Below are positions 45,087 through 53,960 of a DNA stretch of 64,000 bases, one piece after another. A program made the translations under genes and the position numbers. The notes below the pieces were generated by a model. That model saw only the letters and a list, made by a program, of their open reading frames with translations. It made no database searches and was not told where the DNA came from. The DNA is from Catalinimonas niigatensis (GTDB taxonomy: Bacteria; Bacteroidota; Bacteroidia; Cytophagales; Cyclobacteriaceae): NCBI RefSeq assembly GCF_030506285.1, contig NZ_CP119422.1, positions 3,707,501 through 3,771,500 on the forward strand, given 5' to 3'. Each line of letters opens with the position of its first letter. The first letter of the stretch is position 1.

Positions 45087-46253
45087 TCAAAACCACTTTC
45101 TGCTCCGCATGTAGATATACATGCCTATGCCTGAAACGAACATGATTCCCATGGCTATGGGATAGCCCCATTTATAATGTAGCTCTGGCATATTGTCGAA
45201 GTTCATTCCGTAAACACCTGCCACAAAAGTGAGTGGAATGAAGATAGTTGCGATGATGGTCAGCGTTTTCATCACATTATTCATACGGTTACTGATCGTT
45301 GACATGTACAAATCCATAAAACCAATCAGCACCTCCCGCTGCGACTCCATCGTGCCGATGACATGATCCACGTGGCTGTAGACATCATCAAAAAAACGCA
45401 TAGTATTTCCTTGAATCAGCTCTTCTTCGTTGTTAAGCTTGCGCAGTGCCTCCCTCAGAGGATAGATGATTTTGCGCAGTTCAATAATCTGTCGTTTCTG
45501 ATGGATAATTCTTTCTACCACATCCTGCCGGGGTTCGTGAATCAGTTCATCCTCCAAGGCATTCATGTGATCGTTGATCTCTTCCGTAATGGTATAGTAA
45601 TTGTCTACAATCACATCTATTAAAGCATATAGCAGATAGTCAATCTTTCTTTTACGTATCCTTCCTTTATGACCAGCCAGTCGTTGACGAACTGGCTCAA
45701 ATACGTCATGTTTGGTCTCCTGAAAAGAAATGAGGTAATAATCTCCCAGAATAAAACTGACATGCTCCTGCTCAATCATATGGGTTTCAGGATTTACTTT
45801 CAGCATCTTGAGGGTGATAAATATATGGTCTTCATAACTCTCGAACTGAGGAGAAAGCACAGTATTTATGATATCTTCCATCACCAACAAATGAAGTCCA
45901 AAGTGATCTCCTACCTTCTGTATCACTTCTGTATTGTGCAGCGCACTGATGTTTACCCAATTATGCTTTTCTCTATCCAGTTGCCCAAGGATCTCCTGAA
46001 GATCAGCGCTCTGTTGCTTCTTAATATTCTCTTCATCATATTGATACAGGGTGATTTCTATAGATTCTTCTGTATTAATACCTGTATAAATGAGCGTACC
46101 GGGAGCTGTACCCGCATTTTCACTGAGTTTGTATGTATTTTGTTTTCTTTTGGTCAGAGACAGGGCATCCAGCGACATTCTCTTGACAGCACGAGTCATT
46201 TTTCTGACACCTATGCTAGTTTGCTGAACAGACTTTTCCAGTGGACTTTTCAT
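45087..46253 (-). CDS. corA: CorA-family magnesium/cobalt transporter
   Basis: Inner-membrane divalent-cation channel. A large cytoplasmic N-terminal domain (about 60-310) precedes two C-terminal membrane segments. The selectivity signature GMN lies at 349-351 (VYGMNFDNMPEL), and the basic C-terminus RSRKWF is typical. Length 388 aa. Transcribed alone between the PLP protein gene and the DUF58/MoxR operon. Confidence 0.95.
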   Translation of the reverse strand: MKSPLEKSVQQTSIGVRKMTRAVKRMSLDALSLTKRKQNTYKLSENAGTAPGTLIYTGINTEESIEITLYQYDEENIKKQQSADLQEILGQLDREKHNWVNISALHNTEVIQKVGDHFGLHLLVMEDIINTVLSPQFESYEDHIFITLKMLKVNPETHMIEQEHVSFILGDYYLISFQETKHDVFEPVRQRLAGHKGRIRKRKIDYLLYALIDVIVDNYYTITEEINDHMNALEDELIHEPRQDVVERIIHQKRQIIELRKIIYPLREALRKLNNEEELIQGNTMRFFDDVYSHVDHVIGTMESQREVLIGFMDLYMSTISNRMNNVMKTLTIIATIFIPLTFVAGVYGMNFDNMPELHYKWGYPIAMGIMFVSGIGMYIYMRSRKWF

Positions 46254-46352
46254 AGCAAAAAATTAAACTTCCTGTACAAGTCTATCATTTTTTGAAGGAT
46301 AAAAAAAGAGAGAAATGTGATCAAAACAAACAACGTTTATTATAGAGTATGC

Positions 46353-47684
46353 CTATATTACTCCCCGTGCCTTTAACTCGAGATATTTATTGATCGTGTC
46401 TACTGAGAGCTGTTGGGGAGTGCTTAGTACAGTATAAATGCCATGTTTGTGCAGTGTCTCTGTCATTACCTTTTTTTCCAGAGCAAACTTTTCAGCGACC
46501 GTTTTCTGATATACCTCTTGTATGTTATGTGCTTTCTGGTGCAATAATTTGTATAGTTCGGTATTCTTAAACAGAATCACCACCAGTACATGGGTGGCTG
46601 CCAGCCTGCGCAGATAAGGAAGCTGCCGCTCCATAGAAGAGAGGGATTCAAAGTTGGTAAATAATAACAACAAACTGCGCTGCCTGATCTGTCGCTTTAC
46701 CTGTACATACAACGCCTCAAAATCAGCTTCTTTGTAGGCCGTTTTCTGGGCATATAAGGCTTCCATAATCAGGTGCATCTGGTTGCTCCGCTTACCGGCA
46801 GGAACCATTTGCTGCACTTTGTGCTGAAAGGTAATCAGTCCGGCTTTGTCTTCTTTTTTGATCGCGATATTGCTGATGACCAGGCTGGCATTGATGGCAT
46901 AATCCAGCAGACTCATTTCTTCAAAAGGCATTTTCATGGTACGCCCTTTGTCTATCAGCGCATATACCTGCTGTGAGCGTTCATCCTGATATTTGTTGAC
47001 CATTAGGCCTCCTCGTCGGGCGGTTGCTTTCCAGTTGATGGTACGAAAATCATCTCCAGCTACATATTCCTTGATCTGCTCAAATTCCCGATTATGTCCA
47101 AACCTGCGGATACGCTTGATGCCCAGTTCTGTCAGGTTGCTGGAAATAGCCATCAGCTCATATTTGCGCATTTGAATGAACGAAGGGTAAACCGGAACCG
47201 ATTTATCCTGAGAGAATTGGAAACGGCGCATCAGTAAATGTAGGGGAGAAGCCACATATACATTCAATGCTCCAAACTCATATACACCGCGCTTCACCGG
47301 CCGCAGGCTATAGTGTAAAGTATGGGATTTGGCAGAAGGGAGTTGTAGCCTGATATCAAAATCTCTCTTTTGAAATTGAACGGGAATCTCATCTATGATG
47401 CTCAGATTTGCTGTAAAAACATAATGATTGGCTACATGTACCTTCAAAAGGTTTTCGTCTCCATTGGAGAGACGGTCGGGAGTAAAGCGATGGCTACTGA
47501 TTCCTTTTTTGGTATTATATAGTAAAAGCATATCAGCGATGATCAGCAGCAGCCATACAAACAAACTCAGCTGTGCGACACGAAACAACCAGCCAAAGCT
47601 AAAGCTCAGCACAAAAAGCAACACGACTGCGATCAGGCTTACATAAAAGCGTTTGGTGAGATATAAGGAACGAAGTACTTTCAC
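46353..47684 (-). CDS. DUF58 domain protein
   Basis: The family is usually encoded beside MoxR ATPases and has a vWA-like metal-binding region. Two N-terminal membrane segments (about 15-30 and 34-52) are followed by a beta-rich part and the DUF58 core with IRRFGHNREFEQIKEYVAGDDFRTINWKATAR (about 194-225) and VYALIDKGRTM. The start is GTG at 47684, overlapping the MoxR stop by one base (TAGTG). It is the last gene of the operon. It probably works with MoxR in a chaperone-like or envelope-assembly role. Confidence 0.9.
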   Translation of the reverse strand: MKVLRSLYLTKRFYVSLIAVVLLFVLSFSFGWLFRVAQLSLFVWLLLIIADMLLLYNTKKGISSHRFTPDRLSNGDENLLKVHVANHYVFTANLSIIDEIPVQFQKRDFDIRLQLPSAKSHTLHYSLRPVKRGVYEFGALNVYVASPLHLLMRRFQFSQDKSVPVYPSFIQMRKYELMAISSNLTELGIKRIRRFGHNREFEQIKEYVAGDDFRTINWKATARRGGLMVNKYQDERSQQVYALIDKGRTMKMPFEEMSLLDYAINASLVISNIAIKKEDKAGLITFQHKVQQMVPAGKRSNQMHLIMEALYAQKTAYKEADFEALYVQVKRQIRQRSLLLLFTNFESLSSMERQLPYLRRLAATHVLVVILFKNTELYKLLHQKAHNIQEVYQKTVAEKFALEKKVMTETLHKHGIYTVLSTPQQLSVDTINKYLELKARGVI

Positions 47685-48670
47685 TATCTCGGCACTTCTA
47701 CTTTATTTATCATTTGTTGGAGCACCGCATGTACACGCTGCCCTTCCATCTCTGCTTCTGGGGTAAGAATCACACGATGTACCATTACTGGAAGTGCCAT
47801 TGACTTGATATCCTCAGGGGTCACAAAATCACGTCCGTGAATGGCAGCATAGGCTTTAGAGCTAGTCATGATGGCCAGCGAAGCGCGGGGGGAAGCACCC
47901 AGATACAAAGATTTGGCCTGACGGCTCTCATTAACAATCGCCGCAATGTAACGGATCAGATGGTCTTCTATATGGATGTTACCCACTTTCTCCCGATAGC
48001 TTTTCAATTGCTCCGCCGTAATAGCAGGTTTTACCTGCGAAATATCCTGTCTGTTATGACGACGATGAAAACGCTCCAGCATCATGGTTTCTTCATCTAA
48101 GGTAGGGTATCCTACTTCTATCTTGAACAAAAAACGGTCTAGCTGCGCTTCCGGTAAGCGGTAAGTCCCTTCCTGCTCAATAGGGTTTTGCGTGGCCAGT
48201 ACCAGAAAAGGTTCTTCCATGATAAACGTATGAAGATCCGTGGTAATCTGTCGTTCTTCCATCACTTCAAAAAGAGAAGCCTGTGTCTTGGCTGGTGCAC
48301 GGTTGATCTCATCTACCAATACAATATTAGAAAAGACAGGACCTTTGCGGTACTCAAAATCTGTGGTTTTGGCATTGAAAACAGAAGTCCCCAGCACATC
48401 AGAAGGCATCAGGTCCGGGGTGAACTGAATACGTGAAAATCCTACAGACACGGTTTTGGCTACCAGCTTGGCCGTTAAGGTTTTAGCTACTCCGGGTACA
48501 CCCTCCAGCAGCACATGGCCATCGGCCAGCAGGGCTGTGATGATGAGGTCTATCATACGATCCTGCCCAACGATCCACTCCCCGATATTTTTGCGGATAT
48601 GCTCCACGCTTTCCGCCAGTTGGCTGAGGTCTACCCGGTTTTGAAATGTCTGTTCGTCCTTTGGTTCCAT
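47684..48670 (-). CDS. MoxR-family AAA+ ATPase
   Basis: ATPase chaperone family that remodels or activates protein complexes. Walker A is EGVPGVAKT (56-64), Walker B is VLVDEINRAP (117-126) with D120/E121, and sensor I lies in VLATQNPIEQEGTYRLPEAQLDRF. Residues 200-328 form the helical lid. It sits between DUF4350 (4-base gap) and DUF58 (1-base overlap), a conserved neighbourhood in Bacteroidota. Confidence 0.95.
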   Translation of the reverse strand: MEPKDEQTFQNRVDLSQLAESVEHIRKNIGEWIVGQDRMIDLIITALLADGHVLLEGVPGVAKTLTAKLVAKTVSVGFSRIQFTPDLMPSDVLGTSVFNAKTTDFEYRKGPVFSNIVLVDEINRAPAKTQASLFEVMEERQITTDLHTFIMEEPFLVLATQNPIEQEGTYRLPEAQLDRFLFKIEVGYPTLDEETMMLERFHRRHNRQDISQVKPAITAEQLKSYREKVGNIHIEDHLIRYIAAIVNESRQAKSLYLGASPRASLAIMTSSKAYAAIHGRDFVTPEDIKSMALPVMVHRVILTPEAEMEGQRVHAVLQQMINKVEVPR

Positions 48671-48674
48671 ATAT

Positions 48675-49814
48675 TCAGATAATAGCTTCTTGAGAATAAA
48701 AGGTATCTATTTTTTGGTTTAACGCTAACAGTTCTTCTGATGAGAGATGCTGCTTGGCCTGCAACCTTGTGAGGCGGTCAAAAACTTCATTTACCTCTGT
48801 TCGTGACTTTCCGGTTTTATGCGCTACTCGTTCACGGAAGTTTTCGTCCTGCCAATCTCCATCCAGTCGGAAATGACTGAGCAGATACTCCCGAAAGTAA
48901 ATGATTTTTTTCTTTGCCATCTCCTGATGATTGCTGTTTCGCAAAAAAAGATTGCTCACTGTTTGTACAAATTCTACGGTCGAGTTGCCGGGAGGCTCTA
49001 CCACCGGAATTGCCCTTTGTCTCCGTTTGGACTCAAAAAAGATGAACAGCAATAGTCCTCCCACACTTATATACAAAGCCCATCGCAGAGCTGATGCGCT
49101 TAGTAAAAAGCGCAAAGGTGTGGTCGGCTCCATTCTTCCCAGATGGTAATATTCGTTCCATAACACATCCCGCAATGGGAGATTATTGAGTGACTGGGCA
49201 GTTTCCTGATGAAGCTCTCCTTGTAACATAAAATAATTGGTATACATCTGGGGCACGCTACTCAGCAGTAATGCTCCATCTCCATAATTGAAACGTAACA
49301 ATACCGGCTTTCCTGCTTCATTTGTAGCCAACACTTCTATACGGCTAGAATCATAAGCAGAAAAATAATAGAGGCTTTCCTGTATTCTCAGTGTATCATT
49401 TTCCTCAGTAATTGTCTCTTTCAATTTTACCTCTGTTTCCAGCTTAAGCGTATCGGCCAGCGCTCCACCAAATTGACGGGCAGTAGCCATAACATAACCT
49501 CCACTCTCCAGCATACTCCACAGCACTTCTGTATCCTGCTGGTCAGGAGCAAAGTCTGCGGCAAACAACAGAATGTTCTCCTGTGCGTATCCTACATCTT
49601 TCAGCTCATACAAGGTTCGGTACACTGGCCTGACTGACTGTTCAGGAAACAGGTAAGGCAGGCTCTCAAATAAAACATACGTCCCGTAAGGGCTTTTATG
49701 CTTATAATGTAGGCTAAAGGTCCAGTCGGTAGGTTTGGGTGTCAATATTTCTACCAAAACCAGGAGCAAAAGCGCCCCTCCTAGTATCAGGTAATATTTC
49801 CATTCCTTCCTCAT
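48675..49814 (-). CDS. DUF4350 domain membrane protein
   Basis: An N-terminal membrane anchor (about 7-24), a periplasmic-type domain with PYGTYVLFESLPYLFP (about 42-57) and ENILLFAADFAPDQQDTEVL, and a second membrane segment (about 230-246), followed by a basic cytoplasmic tail (about 250-379). The pattern matches DUF4350, which commonly lies between DUF4129 and MoxR genes. Its ATG overlaps the DUF4129 stop by 4 bases. Function unknown; probably part of a membrane complex with MoxR. Confidence 0.85.
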   Translation of the reverse strand: MRKEWKYYLILGGALLLLVLVEILTPKPTDWTFSLHYKHKSPYGTYVLFESLPYLFPEQSVRPVYRTLYELKDVGYAQENILLFAADFAPDQQDTEVLWSMLESGGYVMATARQFGGALADTLKLETEVKLKETITEENDTLRIQESLYYFSAYDSSRIEVLATNEAGKPVLLRFNYGDGALLLSSVPQMYTNYFMLQGELHQETAQSLNNLPLRDVLWNEYYHLGRMEPTTPLRFLLSASALRWALYISVGGLLLFIFFESKRRQRAIPVVEPPGNSTVEFVQTVSNLFLRNSNHQEMAKKKIIYFREYLLSHFRLDGDWQDENFRERVAHKTGKSRTEVNEVFDRLTRLQAKQHLSSEELLALNQKIDTFYSQEAII

Positions 49815-50572
49815 GCGCTCACTGCAAGTTGTCGGTCAATACTTTGATGTAATGCGTTTACTTTCTCATAAAGAGCAGTATCTACAGGAAATTCCCCGTA
49901 CCAGGCATATTCGTAATAAATACTTAGGCTCCGAAAATCCTGCTGTAAATCACTCTCCTGCAACTCTCTTTGATAATCTGCATTGGTTTTACCCTGATGC
50001 CACTGAATCAAGTCGTGATCGGTAAGTTTTTTGAGGGTATAAATATAAAGCAGACGGATGGCTCTACGATAATCCTGCGCCTGCTGTGCCTTGCTTATCT
50101 CTTCTTCAAAATTAAGTGCATGGATGTCTTCATCCAGTATATCCTGCACATCCATACCAGACCTCTGATCCTGCCGATTAAATATACCGCTGATGCTTAC
50201 TCCCGTAAGTCTCAGCACTGCGAAGCTGATTATGGCTGCACAAAAGATATAAAGCAACCAGTTGATGGGAAAGCTGAAATTTACCTCTCCAAACAGCTTG
50301 CTCAATTGCTGTAGAATCCATCCCCAAAACTGATCCCATAAGCTGATGGTTTGCTGATAGCCGTAGCGGTAGTCAAAATCTTCATCTGCATGGTATTGTT
50401 CTATGATCTCGGGAGGTATACTAAGCCCTTCCACTTCCTGTCTCAAAGAGTCGTTAAAGTAATACACCTGATCGGGCACCCTTTCCTGTGCGCTGACATA
50501 GCTGCTGATAAGGATTACCAGCATACTTAAGGCTATTTTTTTAGACAGACAGCTTTTTGACATAGAGAACAT
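49811..50572 (-). CDS. DUF4129 domain membrane protein
   Basis: A signal or first membrane segment (about 11-28), a periplasmic portion, a second segment (about 103-125) and a cytoplasmic C-terminal DUF4129 motif (DYRRAIRLLYIYTLKKL..ADYQRELQ..YEYAWYGEFP, about 165-240). First gene of the DUF4129-DUF4350-MoxR-DUF58 transcript. Upstream on the same strand the series continues with the membrane protein and SpoIIM genes, interrupted by an oppositely oriented oxidoreductase gene. Confidence 0.82.
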   Translation of the reverse strand: MFSMSKSCLSKKIALSMLVILISSYVSAQERVPDQVYYFNDSLRQEVEGLSIPPEIIEQYHADEDFDYRYGYQQTISLWDQFWGWILQQLSKLFGEVNFSFPINWLLYIFCAAIISFAVLRLTGVSISGIFNRQDQRSGMDVQDILDEDIHALNFEEEISKAQQAQDYRRAIRLLYIYTLKKLTDHDLIQWHQGKTNADYQRELQESDLQQDFRSLSIYYEYAWYGEFPVDTALYEKVNALHQSIDRQLAVSA

Positions 50573-50787
50573 TTTACAACCCGGGCCTATGTCCTGCCAA
50601 TTTGTGCAAATTGGGCACCTATTACAATTTTTTTATCAAGAAAAGCTTAGCGGCAGCCACTCATTTATTAGATGATCTGCATCTATCTTCGATTGCAGTT
50701 CCAGCATGAAGAATGATATGTAGATTAGCGTAAATCACAAAAAAACCTTAATATCGGCGCTTTATGAACAACCAACCTATTTGACAC

Positions 50788-51933
50788 ATGCAAAAAATTA
50801 ACATTGGCGTAGCAGGGCTGGGCTTTATAGGTCCCGCCCACATTGAAGCGCTACGCAGAATCCCCAATTTAGAGGTTGTCGCTGTCAGCGATTTTACAGA
50901 TGAAATTGCTCAATCCAAAGCCACGGCACTCGGCATAGATCATGCCTACGGTAATTTTGATGCACTGCTAAAGCACGAAGGTATACAGTGCATTCATATA
51001 TGTACCCCTAACCACCTTCATTACGACATGGCCAAAAAAGCCCTGGAAGCAGGCAAGCATGTTGTATGTGAAAAACCTTTGGCTACCACTGTGGCACAAG
51101 CTGAAGAACTGGTAGAGCTGGCTAAGAAGAAAGGTCTTGTCAATGCGGTGCATTTCAATCTGCGTTTTTATCCACTGGTAAAACAGATGAGAGCGATGCG
51201 GGAAAGTGGTGAGTTGGGCGAAATTTTTTCTGTCATTGGTACGTATCTGCAGGATTGGCTCTACTATGCTACTGATTATAACTGGCGCCTGGAGCCGGAA
51301 ATGTCCGGGGACTCAAGAGCTATTGCCGACATTGGTTCACACCTGCTTGATCTGATAGAATATATTTCAGGGCTGGAGATTACTGAGGTGATGGCTGATT
51401 TCAGCACAGTCCATAAAACCCGTAAGAAGCCTCTGAAGCCCGTAGAAACTTACTCCGGCAAAATGCTGAAACCTGAAGATTATCAGGATGTGCCCATTAA
51501 TACTGAAGATTACGCTACCGTTTTATTACGATTTAACAATGGAAACAAAGGTGTAGTGACGGTAAGCCAGGTAGCAGCGGGAAGAAAAAATCGTATCAAC
51601 CTGGAGTTTTCCGGTTCTGAACAGGCCATGCAATGGTGCTCCGAATCCCCTAACGAATTGTGGATTGGTAAACGTGATACTGCCAACCAGTCTTTGCTGC
51701 GAGATCCAGCCCTGGTACATCCCAGTGCCGCTCAGGCGATCTCTTTTCCGGGTGGGCATAATGAAGGCTTTCCTGATACTTCCAAGCAAATGTTTAAGGA
51801 AGTATATGCAGCGGTCAGTGCCGGTAAGCACGAAGAAGATAAGTATGCTACTTTTGCCCACGGCCTACGCGAGCTTAGACTCTGCGATGCTATCGTAGCT
51901 AGTGATAAAAAGCAGGCATGGGTGAAGTTATAA
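50788..51933 (+). CDS. Gfo/Idh/MocA-family oxidoreductase
   Basis: Cytosolic NAD(P)-dependent dehydrogenase. The Rossmann motif is GVAGLGFIGPAHIEALRRIP (about 8-27), followed by HICTPNHLHYDMAKKALEAG and CEKPLATTVAQAEELV with the conserved EKP Lys. The substrate domain has DIGSHLLDLIEYISG with the catalytic His. It is oriented against its neighbours and splits a gene series normally found together. It is a distant paralogue of the oxidoreductase at 40982. A bidirectional terminator follows. Confidence 0.92.
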   Translation: MQKINIGVAGLGFIGPAHIEALRRIPNLEVVAVSDFTDEIAQSKATALGIDHAYGNFDALLKHEGIQCIHICTPNHLHYDMAKKALEAGKHVVCEKPLATTVAQAEELVELAKKKGLVNAVHFNLRFYPLVKQMRAMRESGELGEIFSVIGTYLQDWLYYATDYNWRLEPEMSGDSRAIADIGSHLLDLIEYISGLEITEVMADFSTVHKTRKKPLKPVETYSGKMLKPEDYQDVPINTEDYATVLLRFNNGNKGVVTVSQVAAGRKNRINLEFSGSEQAMQWCSESPNELWIGKRDTANQSLLRDPALVHPSAAQAISFPGGHNEGFPDTSKQMFKEVYAAVSAGKHEEDKYATFAHGLRELRLCDAIVASDKKQAWVKL

Positions 51934-51959
51934 AGCTTTCAGAACTGTATTAAAAGAAG

Positions 51960-51991
51960 AATGGCTGGGCAATACACTCAGCCATTTTTTA
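51960..51991 (+). terminator. Bidirectional terminator between convergent genes
   Basis: The stem AATGGCTG (51960-51967) and CAGCCATT (51979-51986) has an 11-base loop, with T-rich DNA on the plus side and A-rich DNA on the other. It can end both the oxidoreductase transcript and, on the minus strand, the membrane protein transcript that stops at 51993. Confidence 0.82.
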
Positions 51992-51992
51992 T

Positions 51993-52886
51993 TCAATAAC
52001 GCTCCTCTTCTGAGCTGTGCTTCTTTTGCTGTCCAAGACTGTCAATATCCTGCATCAGTCCGGCAGCCTCTTTCTTCTCTACCAAATTACCGTACTGATA
52101 ACCAATGGCGATCAGAATGATGCTGTATAAAAACTGAGAGCCTAAGCTTCCGATTACCTGCGCTATTATGAATAAGGCCTGAATTACTGCTGAACTGTTT
52201 TCCACATCATAATCGGATGAGGTTGAGAAAAATGCTCCCATTCCTGTCATCAGCATGACTGGAAGTCCAAATATAGAACCAACAATAGCCTGGAGTATGA
52301 TCATGACCAATATCAGGCCGATGGTGCTCAAATAGTTATCAGAAACCAATTGAAAACAGCGGGAAAAAGCTTCACCAAAGCTTAACTTCTCTTTTACCTG
52401 CAAAATGAAAATAAATGAAAGCGCTCCCATTAGTATAAACCCAGGAATAATAAGAAAGATAAAGCCAACAAATATCAACATCCCTGTTACAATGAGACTC
52501 AGCAGCATGGGTAACACATGCTCTTTCGTTCTCGTCCAAACCTCACTAACGCTGATATTTTCATAATCTTCACGCTCAGTATACATACAAAAATAGCTAT
52601 ATACCACCGCAATCACTATAGAGGCTGAGAAAAGGGAAATCACATTGACCAGACCTGTTCCTCCCAGGAAGGAAAGAGCCTCTTCATCAGAGAAGTCTCC
52701 ATCGTTGAACAGTAGATCCATAGTAGTAACCGCTGAGATGATACCTACTAACAATACTACTGGCCCGGCGATGTACAAGAGACTTTTGCCCAGGGGAATA
52801 AAATTCTGCCGCAAAAAGGTGAAAGTGGCGTTGATCTTATCACCAAAATCTCTTTGCTCATACAATTTGATCTTATTTGCTTGCAT
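51993..52886 (-). CDS. Multipass membrane protein, 297 aa
   Basis: About six membrane segments are visible (about 34-54, 75-97, 120-165 as two, 185-210 and 235-262). An amphipathic N-terminus (YEQRDFGDKINATFTFLRQNF) and a charged C-terminal tail suggest both ends are cytoplasmic. It resembles the glycerophosphoryl diester phosphodiesterase membrane-domain / DUF975-like group, without a catalytic domain. It overlaps the SpoIIM-like gene by 14 bases and is the second gene of that pair. Function unknown. Confidence 0.78.
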   Translation of the reverse strand: MQANKIKLYEQRDFGDKINATFTFLRQNFIPLGKSLLYIAGPVVLLVGIISAVTTMDLLFNDGDFSDEEALSFLGGTGLVNVISLFSASIVIAVVYSYFCMYTEREDYENISVSEVWTRTKEHVLPMLLSLIVTGMLIFVGFIFLIIPGFILMGALSFIFILQVKEKLSFGEAFSRCFQLVSDNYLSTIGLILVMIILQAIVGSIFGLPVMLMTGMGAFFSTSSDYDVENSSAVIQALFIIAQVIGSLGSQFLYSIILIAIGYQYGNLVEKKEAAGLMQDIDSLGQQKKHSSEEERY

Positions 52887-53835
52887 GCTGCTGTAGTTTT
52901 GCCGGGTATATAATAAAATAATAGAGTATGAAGAAGGCAGAGCTTAGGATGATGGCTAAACGTAAAGGCCAGGGCCAATCGGTTAACCGTGTTACAAATG
53001 ATTCCAGAAAGCCTGCTACAATAAATAAAGGTACCAGACCTATCACGATTTTCATGCCTTTACGTGCTCCTTTTTTAAAGGATTCCATACGAGGGTAAGT
53101 ACCCGGAAATAATATACTGTTACCCATCACCAAACCTGCGGCTCCGGCAATGATGATAGAGGATATTTCAATGGTTCCATGAATCCAGATGGTGAGAAAA
53201 GAAGGAAGCAGTACCCCTTTCTGGAAAAAAAAATACTGAAAAGCCCCCAGCATGATCCCATTCTGAAACAGCACAAAGCCTGTTCCTATGGAAAATATGA
53301 TCCCTGCTACAAAGGCCATAAAGGAGACTTTGATGTTGTTGACCGTGATGGCAAAAAACATATCTCCTCTTCCCATGCTTTTGTAGACCGCCATAGGATC
53401 ATTGTTGGCAATATTTTCTAATGTCATGTTCACATAACTGTCTCCCAATATCAGGCGGACAAAGGTATCGTCATGGGCTGCCGATAAAGCACCCACCAGG
53501 CAGGCAAGGCTAAAAATGATAAAGGAGTAAAGCATTTGTCTGCGCGACTCATACAAAACCTGTGGCAATTCTATTTTCCAGAAACGTACAAAGCGTCCCT
53601 GGTCTTCTTTTTTATTGCGGTAAATGCTTTGATGGACTTTAGCTGTCAGGTTGTTCACGTAGGCGGTAGTATTGCTTTGAGGGTAATGTGTTTTGGCATA
53701 GCCCAGATCGTCGGTAAGCTGAATGAAATAATCTGCCAGCTCATCTGGTTTCAAGGCACTTTTTCCGGAAGCCATTGCCTCATTCAAGGCTTCCCATTTT
53801 TTCTCATTTTGCTTGACAAAGGCCGCTTCTCTCAT
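52873..53835 (-). CDS. SpoIIM (stage II sporulation protein M)-like membrane protein
   Basis: DUF95/SpoIIM family, widespread in non-sporulating bacteria beside RDD, DUF58 and MoxR genes. A soluble N-terminal region (MREAAFVKQNEKKWEALNE) is followed by about five membrane segments with FMAFVAGIIFSIGTGFVLFQNG and IHGTIEISSIIIAGAAGLVMG, the conserved core. I place the start at the ATG at 53835 because family members begin near MREAAFVKQN. The longer GTG-initiated frame (53871) would run through a perfect palindrome. Its role is probably envelope-linked, with MoxR. Confidence 0.88.
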   Translation of the reverse strand: MREAAFVKQNEKKWEALNEAMASGKSALKPDELADYFIQLTDDLGYAKTHYPQSNTTAYVNNLTAKVHQSIYRNKKEDQGRFVRFWKIELPQVLYESRRQMLYSFIIFSLACLVGALSAAHDDTFVRLILGDSYVNMTLENIANNDPMAVYKSMGRGDMFFAITVNNIKVSFMAFVAGIIFSIGTGFVLFQNGIMLGAFQYFFFQKGVLLPSFLTIWIHGTIEISSIIIAGAAGLVMGNSILFPGTYPRMESFKKGARKGMKIVIGLVPLFIVAGFLESFVTRLTDWPWPLRLAIILSSAFFILYYFIIYPAKLQQHASK

Positions 53836-53853
53836 CAATTTATTATTTTCCGC

Positions 53854-53879
53854 TTCCGTTTGTGTCGACACAAACGGAA
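53854..53879. promoter_or_regulatory. Perfect 26-bp palindrome in the spoIIM/RDD divergent region
   Basis: TTCCGTTTGTGTC (53854-53866) is followed directly by its exact reverse complement (53867-53879), so there is no loop and a strand cannot fold into a good hairpin at the centre. This is typical of a dimer-bound operator. It lies 19 bases upstream of the spoIIM ATG and about 80 bases before the RDD ATG, so one regulator could control both transcripts. Confidence 0.6.
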
Positions 53880-53960
53880 AACTTATAGTATTTTTAGTAT
53901 CTAAATGATGACCAATTTAGCGAGAAGAATTTACAAATTAAATATTCAATCAAAGCAGCT

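Noticed and set aside
45669-46295. 208-codon plus-strand frame antisense to corA
   Set aside because: It lies wholly opposite the well-supported CorA gene and its translation is rich in Ile/Phe/His without domain features: a shadow frame.
53836-53871. N-terminal extension of the SpoIIM-like protein from the GTG at 53871
   Set aside because: The extra 12 residues are not part of the family N-terminus (MREAAFVKQN) and would be encoded partly by the perfect palindrome, which looks regulatory.
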